From Phocoena phocoena (lineage: Eukaryota; Chordata; Mammalia; Artiodactyla; Phocoenidae), in NCBI RefSeq assembly GCF_963924675.1, contig NC_089221.1, forward strand, positions 137,930,263 to 137,994,262: 64,000 nt of DNA. The letters run 5' to 3'. The notes under the pieces were generated by a model. The model did no database searches. It saw nothing but the letters and a program-made list of their open reading frames with translations, and was not told where the DNA came from. Positions 55,060 through 64,000 of the stretch are shown here, piece by piece; the first letter of the stretch is position 1; each line of letters starts with the position of its first letter. Both the position numbers and the translations under genes were made by a program.

Positions 55060-55300
55060 GATGATTAAAAATTACAAAGACAACAGTAACAATTGTATAG
55101 CATTTTCTATATGCCAAGCATGCTTCTACACATAGGTATTATTATTTCTATTTTATAGATGAAAAAATTGAAAAGTAGAGAGGTTAACAAACTTGCCCTT
55201 TATCACACAGCTAAAATGTGGTAGAGCTAGGATTTGATCCACTGATGGTAGCTCTGTGACCTAGAGTTCACACTACAGCAGTTTGCACAAAGTACATGCT
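55060..55300 (-). mobile_element. MIR SINE, antisense
   Basis: 'attttctatatgccaagcat', 'tattttatagatgaaaaaat', 'agaggttaacaaacttgccc', 'aaatgtggtagagctaggat', 'ttgatccactgatggtagct'. Confidence 0.82.
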
Positions 55301-55554
55301 GGATAAATATTTGTAGATTGATAAATTATAGGCAATACATTCCTGCCAGAGGAGACTCTTGGATCTTGCTTAATAGTTTCCATTTTTACTTGATTAGCTC
55401 CTAATACAACTGGTTTCTTTTTTTCCTCCACTGGATTCAGCAGAGATAGGCCATTGCCCTTTGATTCTCAGTAGTTCTTCAGTCTGAGCAGAAAGTACTT
55501 CCTGGATAATATTTGGGAATGATGACATCAGCTTAGGAAACAAATTTAAAACAT

Positions 55555-55675
55555 TCATACTTCAAGGCTCACGTAAAGGCCTACCTCTTCCAAGAAGCTT
55601 TGAAACTCCCCTGTCATCTGGAGGGCCCTCCCCTACAGGGCCCTCACAGCTTAGGCCTTCTTGTGCCTCTTATTA
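55555..55675 (+). mobile_element. L2 LINE, left part
   Basis: 'cttcaaggctcacgtaaagg', 'ctacctcttccaagaagctt' and 'ccctcacagcttaggccttc' match the L2 3' region in sense. It breaks off at 55675; L2-like sequence resumes at 56149. Confidence 0.68.
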
Positions 55676-56148
55676 AATAAGTTTGTAATGCAGAGTTTGC
55701 AGACTCTTGGTTCCACTTTCATGCTGTAAAAACCTTGCTTAGCCCTCAGAATGTCCTAGAGTTACTTCCAGGAATTCTTAGAGGAGTTTCACAGTAACTT
55801 GCGTAATTCTGACCCCTCCTCCTTGATTTCTGTGGCTCAGGAATCCACTGGGATATATTCAACCATCACCCCAACCCCCAGGGTCCTCTCTGTGAACACA
55901 TTTCCTGCCCAGGGAACTTTCTGGCCACAAACCCCACCAGGAACTAAAACGGTGCTGCTTCCCCTACAGAAATGCAACTTGCTATTTCACTGCCTCATTG
56001 GTCCTGCCGTCACTCTGCTTTTAGTCTCATCTCACAAAGCCCTTCATGTTAACGGCTCCTTTAGCCTCTGCTTGTAGCACCTTTCCCATCAGTCTCAGAC
56101 TGCAGCCAGGCTCAGAGACAGGGGGACGCCTGATCTTTTCCTTTAGAG
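55676..56148. other. 473-base segment inside an L2, flanked by 9-base direct repeats
   Basis: The L2 is interrupted here. 'ctcttatta' occurs at 55667-55675 and again at 56149-56157. The interior has no poly(A), no TG...CA ends and no recognised family. A 92-codon frame (55799-56077) has no domain. It may be an unrecognised insertion, or the repeat may be coincidental. Confidence 0.45.
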
Positions 56149-56345
56149 CTCTTATTACTAGTGGCTATTACACATTATTTTGTGACATTTCTGCCTAATG
56201 TCTGTCTTCCCTATCAGATGGTAAGCTGTGGGGGAATAAACTGTGTATGCTTTGATCACCATCTCACATTCAGAGTAGTACAGTCTTGAACACAACTGTG
56301 CTGAGTAAATATGTACTGAGTGAATCAATGACTATTCTGTTCTCC
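56149..56345 (+). mobile_element. L2 LINE, right part with 3' end
   Basis: 'ttgtgacatttctgcctaat', 'gtctgtcttccctatcagat' and 'gctgagtaaatatgtactga' complete an L2 in sense. Confidence 0.7.
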
Positions 56346-56554
56346 TGAACCCATGCTTTTCCAAACCAGGGATCCAGGTAAGGAAGACAGAAGTTCTAAT
56401 GCAAATCAATGTCTAGGAAGAGCTCAAACACCCGTCCTGGCTCCTGGCAATATATACCCCCAATTCACCAGTTGATCAGATAGAATCCGAATCCGGATTC
56501 CAACTGCAGGTCTTGAATTTAGAAGATATATAGCCCACGTGGTCCTTCCAAATA

Positions 56555-56670
56555 GACTGGAAGCTTTGGAGTTGGGGACAATGCCTTCTTCATCTCAGCA
56601 CCTTCCACCTCATCTGGCACAATGCCTAGCACAGGAGATCTGCCCAAGAAATATTTGTTGCATAGGGCTA
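56555..56670 (+). mobile_element. L2 LINE 3' end
   Basis: 'gactggaagctttggagttg', 'cacaatgcctagcacaggag' and 'agaaatatttgttgcatagg' form the L2 terminus. Confidence 0.72.
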
Positions 56671-57106
56671 AGCATGATTTTCAAGATGAATGTCTGCTAG
56701 CTTGTTACTGATACGCTGCTGTCTTCCAGCCATGTCTGTGGAGGCGGAGGTGGAAACACGGCAGGGATTTCTGTAACAACTTTTTCCTTCAGGAAACATC
56801 TCTGGAAATGGTCCATACCACCTCATATCAAGTGCTGAGAAACTATTTCCTAAAAATATAGGTGCACCTTAGAAAGCTGAAAATAAGCTGAGAAAGATGA
56901 GTGCCTCATGACTGCTTCCTCCAGGAAGCCAAATGCTTCCTGATTTGCCTCAATTTGCAAAGACAGAATAAAGATATCTAGCCTAGTGGTGCAGGACTTT
57001 TTCTTCAGGTAATGTCAGGCCACAAACTCTTGTCTCTGCCCTTAAATGAGGTCAGGAACATGCCTAACCCACAGCCAAGATCCGTTCGCAAGTCAGATGT
57101 CAAGTC
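56671..57106. other. Unique DNA, no feature seen
   Basis: Nothing recognised. Confidence 0.4.
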
Positions 57107-57337
57107 CTAGCTCTCAGCTGGGGGCATTTTTGTCCTTGAAGACATCTGACCATGTCCAGAGACATTTTCGGTTGTCATACCTGAAGACTTTAATTGACAT
57201 CTAAATGGAAAGATATCAGTAAAAATATCCCAGGGCTAATGCTAAACATCTACAATGAATGCAAAGAACAACCTCTCATAGGAAAGAATTATTCAGCTCA
57301 CAAAATCACTAGGGCTGAGGTTGAGAAACCCTGGCCC
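57107..57337 (-). mobile_element. hAT-like non-autonomous DNA transposon
   Basis: Reverse-orientation relative of 13032-13252: 'ctcagctgggggcatttttg', 'ccagagacattttcggttgt', 'gctaaacatctacaatgaat' and the end 'gctgaggttgagaaaccctg'. The opening and closing blocks resemble hAT-Charlie termini. Confidence 0.75.
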
Positions 57338-57864
57338 AGATAAGACCAAAACACAGGGCTAGTGACACACTGAAGTCACACAGAGCCTGCTGTCTACTGC
57401 TTAAGACACCAGAGTCCTTTCCCTTTCTTCCTGCCTTCCGTTGGTTGCTCATGGCCACAGCATCTCTGATCCCCCAGCTGCAGCCTCCTGGATGTGGCCT
57501 GTGCACATTAGGGGGCAGCGTGGGTTCAGACTTGCAGCCACTACTGTGACAGGATCCAGAGTCCCAGGCAGAGAGGGGGATGCCTTTGTCTGGCTTCTCA
57601 CCTTTCTCCTGCTGAGTTCATGGGAGAGGAATCTGTCTCTCTCCAGTCCCACAATTCTGCATCTTTCACCCCACTCCAGAAAAGGGAAGGAGGGGAAACA
57701 ATTGGGGCTCAACATAAGCTGTGCCTTCTGCTCAGAAGGAAGGAACTAGTTTCAGCTGACTTCACGTTTCTGTGCACACTCCCTGAGAAGCGTTCCTTCT
57801 TGATGCTTTCCCAATAGCACAGTCCTGCTCTAAAGGCTTCTGTTGGTTCACCTGGCTTGGTGGG
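57338..57864. other. Unique DNA, no feature seen
   Basis: Open frames on both strands (57441-57817) overlap each other and show no domains. Confidence 0.4.
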
Positions 57865-57965
57865 TTTCGAACCTGCTGACCTGGGTTTGACAAGCTGTGT
57901 AACCTTAGACCCCTGAACCTCAGTTTTTCCTTTTACATAAAAGGAGAATGCTATGACCAATCGTT
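57865..57965 (+). mobile_element. MIR fragment
   Basis: 'acaagctgtgtaaccttaga' and 'ctgaacctcagtttttcctt' in sense order. Confidence 0.65.
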
Positions 57966-58034
57966 TTAGTTGTGTTACGTGGATAAGAAAAACATATATC
58001 ACCTGCCACGGACTACTATGTCCATTAACACTGC

Positions 58035-58225
58035 TATGAAGATTACCATATGCCAGCAACTGTGCTAAGTGTTTTACACGCTACAGGATTTAATTATCAC
58101 CATAACCCATTTTGAAGAGGAGTAAACTGAGGCATGGAAAGAGATGACTTGCTCAAGATCAGGCAGCCTGTAGGTGATGGAAGAATTTAAACCTGGTCGT
58201 CTACACTAAGCTCTGCATTAGTGAT
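58035..58225 (-). mobile_element. MIR SINE
   Basis: 'ccagcaactgtgctaagtgt', 'gaggagtaaactgaggcatg', 'gacttgctcaagatcaggca', 'gaatttaaacctggtcgtct'. Confidence 0.82.
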
Positions 58226-58834
58226 GTAGAGAAAAAGCTCTGAATAATGTGCGGTACTCTATAAATCTCAGAATTTCCCCTTTGTGCTCTGTATTTGTAC
58301 TTTCTACTTTCAACTAATGTGTACTGAGCAGTTCCTGTGTGTTAGAGACTGTGTCAGAGAAAGTCACACTGAGGTTTCTCCAGCACCATCCCTGCAGGAT
58401 TCCCGGGGAGGCAGAGATCAAATTTCTGACACAGTCCCTGACCCAGTCTACCGTTCTCTGATGGACTCCCGAGTTCAAATGCTCAGATTCACAGCAAATA
58501 AACCATCTAATGTCCTACACCCATGCCCATGCATAAAGACAATTAGATCTGTTTGGCCAAATAGCTACTTCTATAAAGGATGAAGTTACAGGTGTTCATC
58601 ATATCCTCAGGGAAACCATTTTTTTGCCTGATCAAAGTTCCCTTTATACAGTCTCACAGTAGCACGTACCTCCCTGCTCAGCACCGTCCAGACTGCATTA
58701 CGTGCTCATTTGTGTGTGTGATAAGCAGGTGAACTAACTTAAACAGCCTTTGCTCATTTTTGCCCTGTGTCTACCACAGTGTCGTATATATAACAGTACT
58801 CTAGAAAGAAGTCAAGGGAGTAAACTCGAGTTTG
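58226..58834. other. Unique DNA, no feature seen
   Basis: The frame at 58284-58583 (99 codons) has no recognisable domain. Nothing else identified. Confidence 0.4.
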
Positions 58835-59040
58835 TGCTATGTGCTAGGCCTCGTAGCATCATCTTACCATGCATTCTGCATGTATTATCTTACCATGTGA
58901 GCACGCATTGGTGCTGACGTTTTGCAGGTGAAGAAACAGGCTTAGGAGTCCACCTTCACACAGCTGGTAAGTGTGGAGTCAGGATGCTAACCCAGGCTGA
59001 TCTGGATCTAAAGCCCCACGTTCCCTCAGCATTAGACTAG
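58835..59040 (-). mobile_element. MIR SINE
   Basis: 'tgctatgtgctaggcctcgt', 'gcaggtgaagaaacaggctt', 'cacacagctggtaagtgtgg', 'aggatgctaacccaggctga'. Confidence 0.8.
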
Positions 59041-59094
59041 AAATTTGCAAACCAGATATTTAGAAACCTGCAGTCATTTGGGAGAAGATGTCAT

Positions 59095-59345
59095 GATCAG
59101 CAGTTAAGCAGGTGGGGTCCAGAGTCAGTCTGCTTGGGTTCAAATCTGGGCTCCATCACCTTCCACATAAAGGTGTTTGATCTTTGCTCCTGTATCCATT
59201 CTGTGCTCAGTTTATTTATATGTAAAACAGAGACAAAAAAACAGGAGTACCTCATGGTGTTATTGTGAGGGTTAACTGTATTATTTGTAAGGTTCTTAGA
59301 ATAGAGCTTGGCATATATGTGGCCACATATTAGTTTTATTCTCCT
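59095..59345 (+). mobile_element. MIR SINE
   Basis: 'cagagtcagtctgcttgggt', 'caaatctgggctccatcacc', 'gtgctcagtttatttatatg', 'gttattgtgagggttaactg', 'tagagcttggcatatatgtg'. It lies 54 bases after an inverted MIR. Confidence 0.85.
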
Positions 59346-60269
59346 TCTGTGAAGAAAGAAGGGCTTTACAGACCATTTATCACTGCTTATATATTATACT
59401 TAGGATTCTGCATGTAAGTATCCCAATATGATGAGAAATGTTGAAATTTAAATGCTGCTGATTAAAATCACTTAGCAGCAATTAATACTAATTTGCGTTT
59501 CCTACAAGGCAGCACCTCCACATATTCATTTAAACAATCACTGGTATTTAATAGCATCTTGTTAAATTGAATTGTCTTGCTAAGTGTATCTTGAAGAAAC
59601 CATTTAGATCATCATCGAAGTTTTAAGCTGTCTGCTCGTCTTAGAAGTAGAACCAAAGCTGCCTTCCCTGCTGCTGATTTGAGGACGGGCAAGCACACAC
59701 GAGCGTTTCTGGGTGACTACACTAACTAGGTCATACCCATCTAGACAGGCCACCTGGGACCAACCCATGTTTTCCAAGCCTGACATCTGTCTCACTGCCT
59801 GCGAAGGCCCTGGTACAGTGAAGTAGAAGGCACTTAAGAGCATTTGCACAGTGCTTGCCATGGCCCTGAGTGCCTCAGAGGAGCTCTCTGGGTTCTTGGA
59901 GTCTGTAGCAGTGTATGTGAGCCGATGACCCAGGTTTGAGATGGGGGGATTCTGTGGGAAGATAGTCGCAAGGCAGATGACATTTTCCTGACACAGACCA
60001 AGGTCAACTGCCTTTGCTGCCAGTAAGGACAAGATCTGAAAACAAGCTACCAGGCAGACTTGTAAAGGGTAACCTGGCACTGCCATCTTTCCTTAATAAG
60101 TGTGCATACACCCACACAGGATTATTCCTTAGAGCAGAGGAGATAATGTTCAAGAGACAGAGATGCAAGCTGAGAGCAGAGGGTTCCCTTCACTGTGTGT
60201 GTTTTTCTCTCTGAGCACTGTCCGAGGTCTTAGGAAGTTGATCCTTATCCTCTAAGGAAGATGGAAGCT
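59346..60269. other. Unique DNA around the 160-codon frame
   Basis: No repeat is recognised between the two MIRs. Apart from the frame 59604-60086 nothing stands out. Confidence 0.45.
59604..60086 (-). other. 160-codon open frame of unknown status
   Basis: This is the longest open frame here outside repeats apart from one L1-shadow frame of similar or greater length. Its ATG lies in a favourable context (A at -3, G at +4: 'aagatggca'). The first 26 residues are hydrophobic ('VCLVACFQILSLLAAKA'), as in a signal peptide, but no conserved domain is recognised and the rest is serine-rich and ordinary. No poly(A), intron signal or repeat flanks were found. It may be chance, a processed pseudogene fragment or a lineage-specific frame. 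Confidence 0.2.
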
Positions 60270-60505
60270 AACCACAATTAGCATTGATGGAATTTTTACC
60301 ATGTGCTAGACGTTTGACAAACATCACATAATCCACTCAACAGCTCTGTTTCCCTGGGTGCTATTATTATTCCCATTTTCCAGTTGAAATTGAGGAGACA
60401 GAGAGTTTGAGGAACTGGTCCATGGGCACTTAACTGAAAGTGGCAAAGTCCAGATTTGAACACAGCCTGTCTTCTTAACCAGTATCTACACTGCCTTCCA
60501 GAATT
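60270..60505 (-). mobile_element. MIR SINE
   Basis: 'ttttaccatgtgctagacgt', 'tattattattcccattttcc', 'gttgaaattgaggagacaga', 'gtccagatttgaacacagcc', 'cttaaccagtatctacactg'. Confidence 0.87.
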
Positions 60506-60849
60506 CACCATCACTTCCATAACTACTTATGGCAGGAGAGTCCTCTATCAGCCTCTGTGTAGTACAGGGAAACTTTCCTGACTTCAAGCACAGTACAAGT
60601 GGGATTAGCTCCATTTTCAAGGGCTCCAGAAGACAGACAGATCAGGAAAAAAAGAAAGAGATGCAGAGTTCAATTCTGTCAAAGAGAGAATCTAGCAACA
60701 AATTAGAACCACAGAAGAAAACCATACATACAGCTGTTAAGAAAGAATAGTTCTCTAGTTACTGATATGGAAGCTACAAGAGAAAAACACCAGGCAGGAG
60801 GGTGTGTATAATTGCTCTGATCGTGTTGCTAAAATAAAATATTCATATA
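60506..60849. other. Unique, purine-rich DNA
   Basis: A-rich stretch around 60640-60760. The frame 60529-60750 is lysine-rich by composition only. Confidence 0.4.
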
Positions 60850-61005
60850 TGTTTATAAACGCATAGACTTTGCTGGTAATAGTGATTGCTTCTGTAAGGG
60901 AAACTGTTCGGAAGGGAGCAGGGAAGGAGGGAGACAATTTTCACTGTAAACCATTTTTTATTTTTTAAACTTTATGCCATGTGTTTGTATTACCTAGTCG
61001 AAATG
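60850..61005 (+). mobile_element. Old L1 3' end (L1M type)
   Basis: 'tgattgcttctgtaagggaa', 'caattttcactgtaaaccat', 'tgccatgtgtttgtattacc' match an L1M 3' UTR in sense. Confidence 0.68.
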
Positions 61006-61115
61006 AACTTCTAAGAACTAAGAAACAGAACGGGCTGTGCTTTGAGGTGGTGAGTGGACAGGGAATGTTCAGATAGACTGTGCAGATATCAGAGATGCTG
61101 TAAAGATACTTTGGA

Positions 61116-61251
61116 ATAATCTAAATGGGAAAAGAATTTGAAAAAGAATGGATACTTGTGTGGGTATAACTGAATCGCTTTGCTGTACACCTGTAACTAA
61201 CACATCATTGAAAATCAACTATACTCCAGTATAAAATTAAAAAATTTTTAA
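61116..61251 (+). mobile_element. 5'-truncated L1 with perfect target-site duplication
   Basis: 136 bases of L1 3' UTR ('cgctttgctgtacacctgta', 'caactatactccagtataaa') with an A-rich tail, flanked by a perfect 14-base duplication 'aaagatactttgga' (61102-61115 and 61252-61265). A textbook target-primed insertion. Confidence 0.96.
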
Positions 61252-61609
61252 AAAGATACTTTGGAGGGCAGATTGGGGCTTGGAGTTATTCTAATGAATC
61301 TGCGATTATATTATACTCACATCACTGGAAATGGTGCTTTCACCATACTCCCTATGGTGATAATACCTTGAGGATGGCATGTTGTCTCTGTCTGAGGGTG
61401 GTCAGGGGATCCTGTAAAGTGACCATGGTCTTGGAGACCTCCAAACACATGAGGACAAACTTAACTTTGAGTGTTCTGCTTTGGGTCATAATTCATCCTT
61501 CAAAAGGCCCAAGAACCTATATTTTATCATCAATTCCTGCTACTGCTCCCACAATCATGTTCCCTTTTAACAGGTTGTAAATAAGCTTTTCTCTACCTTA
61601 GTTGGCTTG

Positions 61610-61783
61610 GCCACATTGTTCTCTCTCACCGGGATGTTCTTCCCCAAACTCTTCGCGGACTTGTAACCTTCTTATCCTTCCAATGTCAGCTTAACTAATT
61701 CTCAGGAAGACTTTCCTTGACCATTTATCTAGGTAGATCCTCCATTCTTCTCCAATACATTACCTCATTTATTATCTTTAAAG
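61610..61783 (+). mobile_element. L2 LINE, left part (split by an LTR)
   Basis: 'acattgttctctctcaccgg', 'ccaatgtcagcttaactaat' and 'aagactttccttgaccattt' are sense L2. It continues at 62248 after the LTR. Confidence 0.78.
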
Positions 61784-61788
61784 AAATG

Positions 61789-62242
61789 TGTATTAGTTTG
61801 TCACAGCTGCTGTAACAAAGTACCACAACCCGAGTGGCTTAAACAGCAGAAATGTACTGTCTCACAGTTCTGGAGGCTAGAAGTCCAAGATCAAGGTGTT
61901 GGCAGGGTCGGGTCCTTCTGAGAGCTGTAGGGGAAGGATCTGTTCCATACCTCTGTCCTGGTTTCTGGTGGTTTACTGACAATCTTTGGAGTTCTTTGGC
62001 TTGTAGAAGCTTCACCCTCATTTCTGTTTTTATCTTTACATAACATTCTACCTGTGTGCCTGCTTCTGTATCCAAGTTTCCCTTTTTTATTAGGACATCA
62101 CACTGGATTAGGGCCCACCCTAATGACCTTACCTTAGCTAATTACATATGCAATGACACTATTTCCAAATAAGGTCGTATTGTGAGGTACTGTGTTAGGA
62201 CTTCAACACGTGAATTTTGGTGACACAATTCAATCCATAATA
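61789..62242 (-). mobile_element. MST-type MaLR solo LTR, antisense, with 5-base target duplication
   Basis: Complement of a MaLR LTR: 'tgtattagtttgtcacagct', 'agttctggaggctagaagtc', 'ttaggacatcacactggatt', 'cactatttccaaataaggtc' and 'caattcaatccataata'. Exactly flanked by 'aaatg' at 61784-61788 and 62243-62247, the 5-base duplication expected of ERVL/MaLR integration. It interrupts an L2. No internal sequence remains. Confidence 0.93.
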
Positions 62243-62247
62243 AAATG

Positions 62248-62405
62248 TATTCAACTTGATTTATCTATTTGTTTACCTGTTTATTGTTTCTTATCCCCTC
62301 ACTGTGCTGTGAGCATCCTGGGAGTAGAGATTAGATCTATTTACTTCCCTGCTGTAAACTTCGTATTCACCATAGCGCTTTGCACATAGTATAAACTGGC
62401 CTTCA
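62248..62405 (+). mobile_element. L2 LINE, right part with 3' end
   Basis: 'cactgtgctgtgagcatcct', 'gggagtagagattagatcta' and 'agcgctttgcacatagtata' finish the L2 begun at 61610. Confidence 0.75.
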
Positions 62406-62409
62406 TTTC

Positions 62410-63715
62410 TACTAGCTTGTCTTTTACTGTTGCTGATTTGTAAACTTTCTTAATTGACTTTAGATAATAATGCTCGGTTGGTTAGATGAAATCCAAATAT
62501 TTTTCCAAATCTGTGACTTGCTTTTTAACCTTTGAGATGTCTTTTCAAAACCCACTGACACACACCATTGTAAAGCAATTATACTCTAATAAAGATGTTA
62601 AAAAAAACCCCACTGACAGTTTTAATTTATTATTTTATTTCAGATTTTCTGTCTATGTTCATTTGTGAGATGGCCAATGATTTCTCTTTCTTCTTGTGCT
62701 TGTCTGATTTTGACTTCAAGGTTATATTAGCTCTAAATATGACTTGGAAGTGTTCTTTCCTGTTCTAGAACTGTTTAACAGAGATATTATCTACTCCTTG
62801 AACATACAGTCAAACTTACCTGAAAAACTGACTTGGTATGAGTAGAAGGGGCTGGGGATGGGGAAAAGAGATAGTTTTAACTATTAATTCCATTTTCTTT
62901 AGTGGTTAAGATCTTTCTTTAGTGGTTAAGATGTGTATTAGGATTTTTAATGAACGTTCAGCTTTCCTGTTCTTTTTTTCTTGACTTAGGTTTGATAAGT
63001 TATACTTTTAAAGAAATTGATCATGTAATCTAAAACCTTCACAACTACTGACCTAAAGTTGTAAATAATATTCTGTATTTCTTTTTAGTCTCTACAGTAT
63101 CTTCTATTTCTTTTCTTGATTAACTTTGCCAGAAGTATGTATGGCTTATTATGGGTAAATCTTTTCTAAGAACAAATATTGACTTCTTTTTTTTCCATTT
63201 CTTTTTTAGTTTATCAGCTGTTTTAAAATTTTTTCTTATTTTCCTTCTATTGCACTAGCTCTTCTGTTAGCTGATTAATTGCCTCCTTTTTCATAATATG
63301 AAAATTTCAGGCATTAGTTTTCCTTCTTACAAGGTTTACAATTCGATATGTAGCATTTTCATTACTTTTCAGCTCTAAATATTTAAAAATTTCTGTTATT
63401 CTTTCTTCTTTGACCTAATTATTAGTTTGTTTCCAAATACAAAAATTTTAAACTTGTCTTTTTGTAAGTGCTTAATAATATTTCTAATTAAATTGTTTAG
63501 CAGGATACCAACTGTTTAGCATTTATTGAGATTTGTTTTGTGTTTACTGCATGGAAAATTTTATAAATAACCATGTGTCCTTAAAAAGAGTATTTATTAT
63601 CTAAGTAGGGTGTTGGGTCCTCTGTGTGTTCATTTCATCAAGCTTGCTAAATGTATTCTTCAGATACTTATATGTTCTTATTAATATCCAGCTGAAGCAC
63701 ATGAAAATTTAATCA
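62410..63715 (-). mobile_element. Very old L1, antisense
   Basis: Decayed ORF2 in complement: 'tgacttcaaggttatattag', 'ccatgtgtccttaaaaagag', 'ttcatttcatcaagcttgct'. No frame survives. A 20-base tandem duplication ('ttctttagtggttaagat' at 62895 and 62915) lies inside, and a 48-base young L1 piece interrupts it at 62561-62608. Confidence 0.65.
62561..62608 (+). mobile_element. Very short L1 insertion with target-site duplication
   Basis: 'accattgtaaagcaattata' then 'ctctaataaagatgttaaaa' is the last part of the L1 3' UTR, of the same form as the L1-B end (17162-17210 in complement), with an A8 tail. Flanked by 10-base duplications 'cccactgaca' (62551-62560 and 62609-62618). Confidence 0.92.
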
Positions 63716-63756
63716 GAAAGCAATGATGATCTACCATAAAGCTTATGGTTTTACTT

Positions 63757-64000
63757 CCTACACTGTTGGTGGGAATGTAAAATGCTATAGCTACTATGGA
63801 AAACAGTATGGAGGTTCCTCAAAAACTAAAAATAGAGTTATCATATGATCCAGCAATCCCACTCCTGGAGAAAACTCTAATTCAAAAAGATACATGCACC
63901 CTAATGTTCACAGCAGCACTATTCACCACAGCCAAGACATGGAAGCAACCTAAATGTCCACTGACAGATGAATGGATAAAGAAGATGTGGTACATATATA
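63757..64000 (+). mobile_element. L1 ORF2 3' region, sense, continuing past the window end
   Basis: 'cactgttggtgggaatgtaa', 'aaaacagtatggaggttcct', 'gatccagcaatcccactcct', 'aagacatggaagcaacctaa', 'gaatggataaagaagatgtg' match the complement of L1-B 17680-17930. The 5' part is truncated at about 63757; the 3' end and tail lie beyond 64000. Stops interrupt the reading frame. Confidence 0.9.

Noticed and set aside
1..64000. Mitochondrial insertions, viral coding genes or bacterial contamination
   Set aside because: No mitochondrial gene order, retroviral gag/pol/env frames or bacterial operon structure was seen; only LTR-type remnants occur.

Overview
This window looks like ordinary non-coding nuclear DNA of a whale or dolphin. 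Four tRNA-derived SINEs of the CHR type (2483-2683, 27251-27463, 32485-32694, 49237-49447) are the strongest clue. CHR SINEs are known from cetaceans, hippos and ruminants, and this long GC-rich form is typical of cetaceans. No BovB or ruminant-specific SINE was seen. The LINE-1 5' and 3' ends match cetartiodactyl L1 types. Old mammal-wide repeats (MIR, L2, MaLR-type LTRs, hAT-like DNA transposons) fill much of the rest. I recognise no functional protein-coding exon, no structural RNA gene, no CRISPR array and nothing bacterial, phage or mitochondrial. Nearly all reading frames that resemble known proteins are decayed L1 ORF1 or ORF2.

Layout. 1-8.1 kb: MIR and L2 fragments, one CHR SINE with a target-site duplication, and a diverged local duplication (740-1106 and 2690-2985). 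8.1-12.5 kb: an old antisense L1 split by a younger antisense L1 piece (L1-A) that has its 5' end but stops at the end of ORF1, with no poly(A) and no target duplication. 12.5-17 kb: MIR pieces, one hAT-like element and unique DNA. 17.0-23.2 kb: a MIR split by a nearly complete antisense L1 (L1-B), with an unrelated GC-rich block of about 170 bp joined to its 5' end inside the same apparent target-site duplication. 23-36 kb: L2, MIR, LTRs, two CHR SINEs and three older L1 tails. 36.1-37.1 kb: a 119-bp inverted repeat around a loop of about 720 bp. 37-56 kb: many MaLR-type LTRs, long L2 pieces, a CHR SINE and a 24-bp L1 insertion. 56-64 kb: MIR and L2, an MST-type LTR inserted in an L2, three short young L1 insertions (the last running off the window) and an old antisense L1.

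No gene network can be described here. The interest lies in the insertion history: several nested or atypical retrotransposition products whose order can be read from who interrupts whom. The stretch could be intergenic or lie within long introns; the sequence alone does not decide this. Family names come from remembered consensus sequences, and boundaries of the oldest repeats are good to roughly 10-50 bases.
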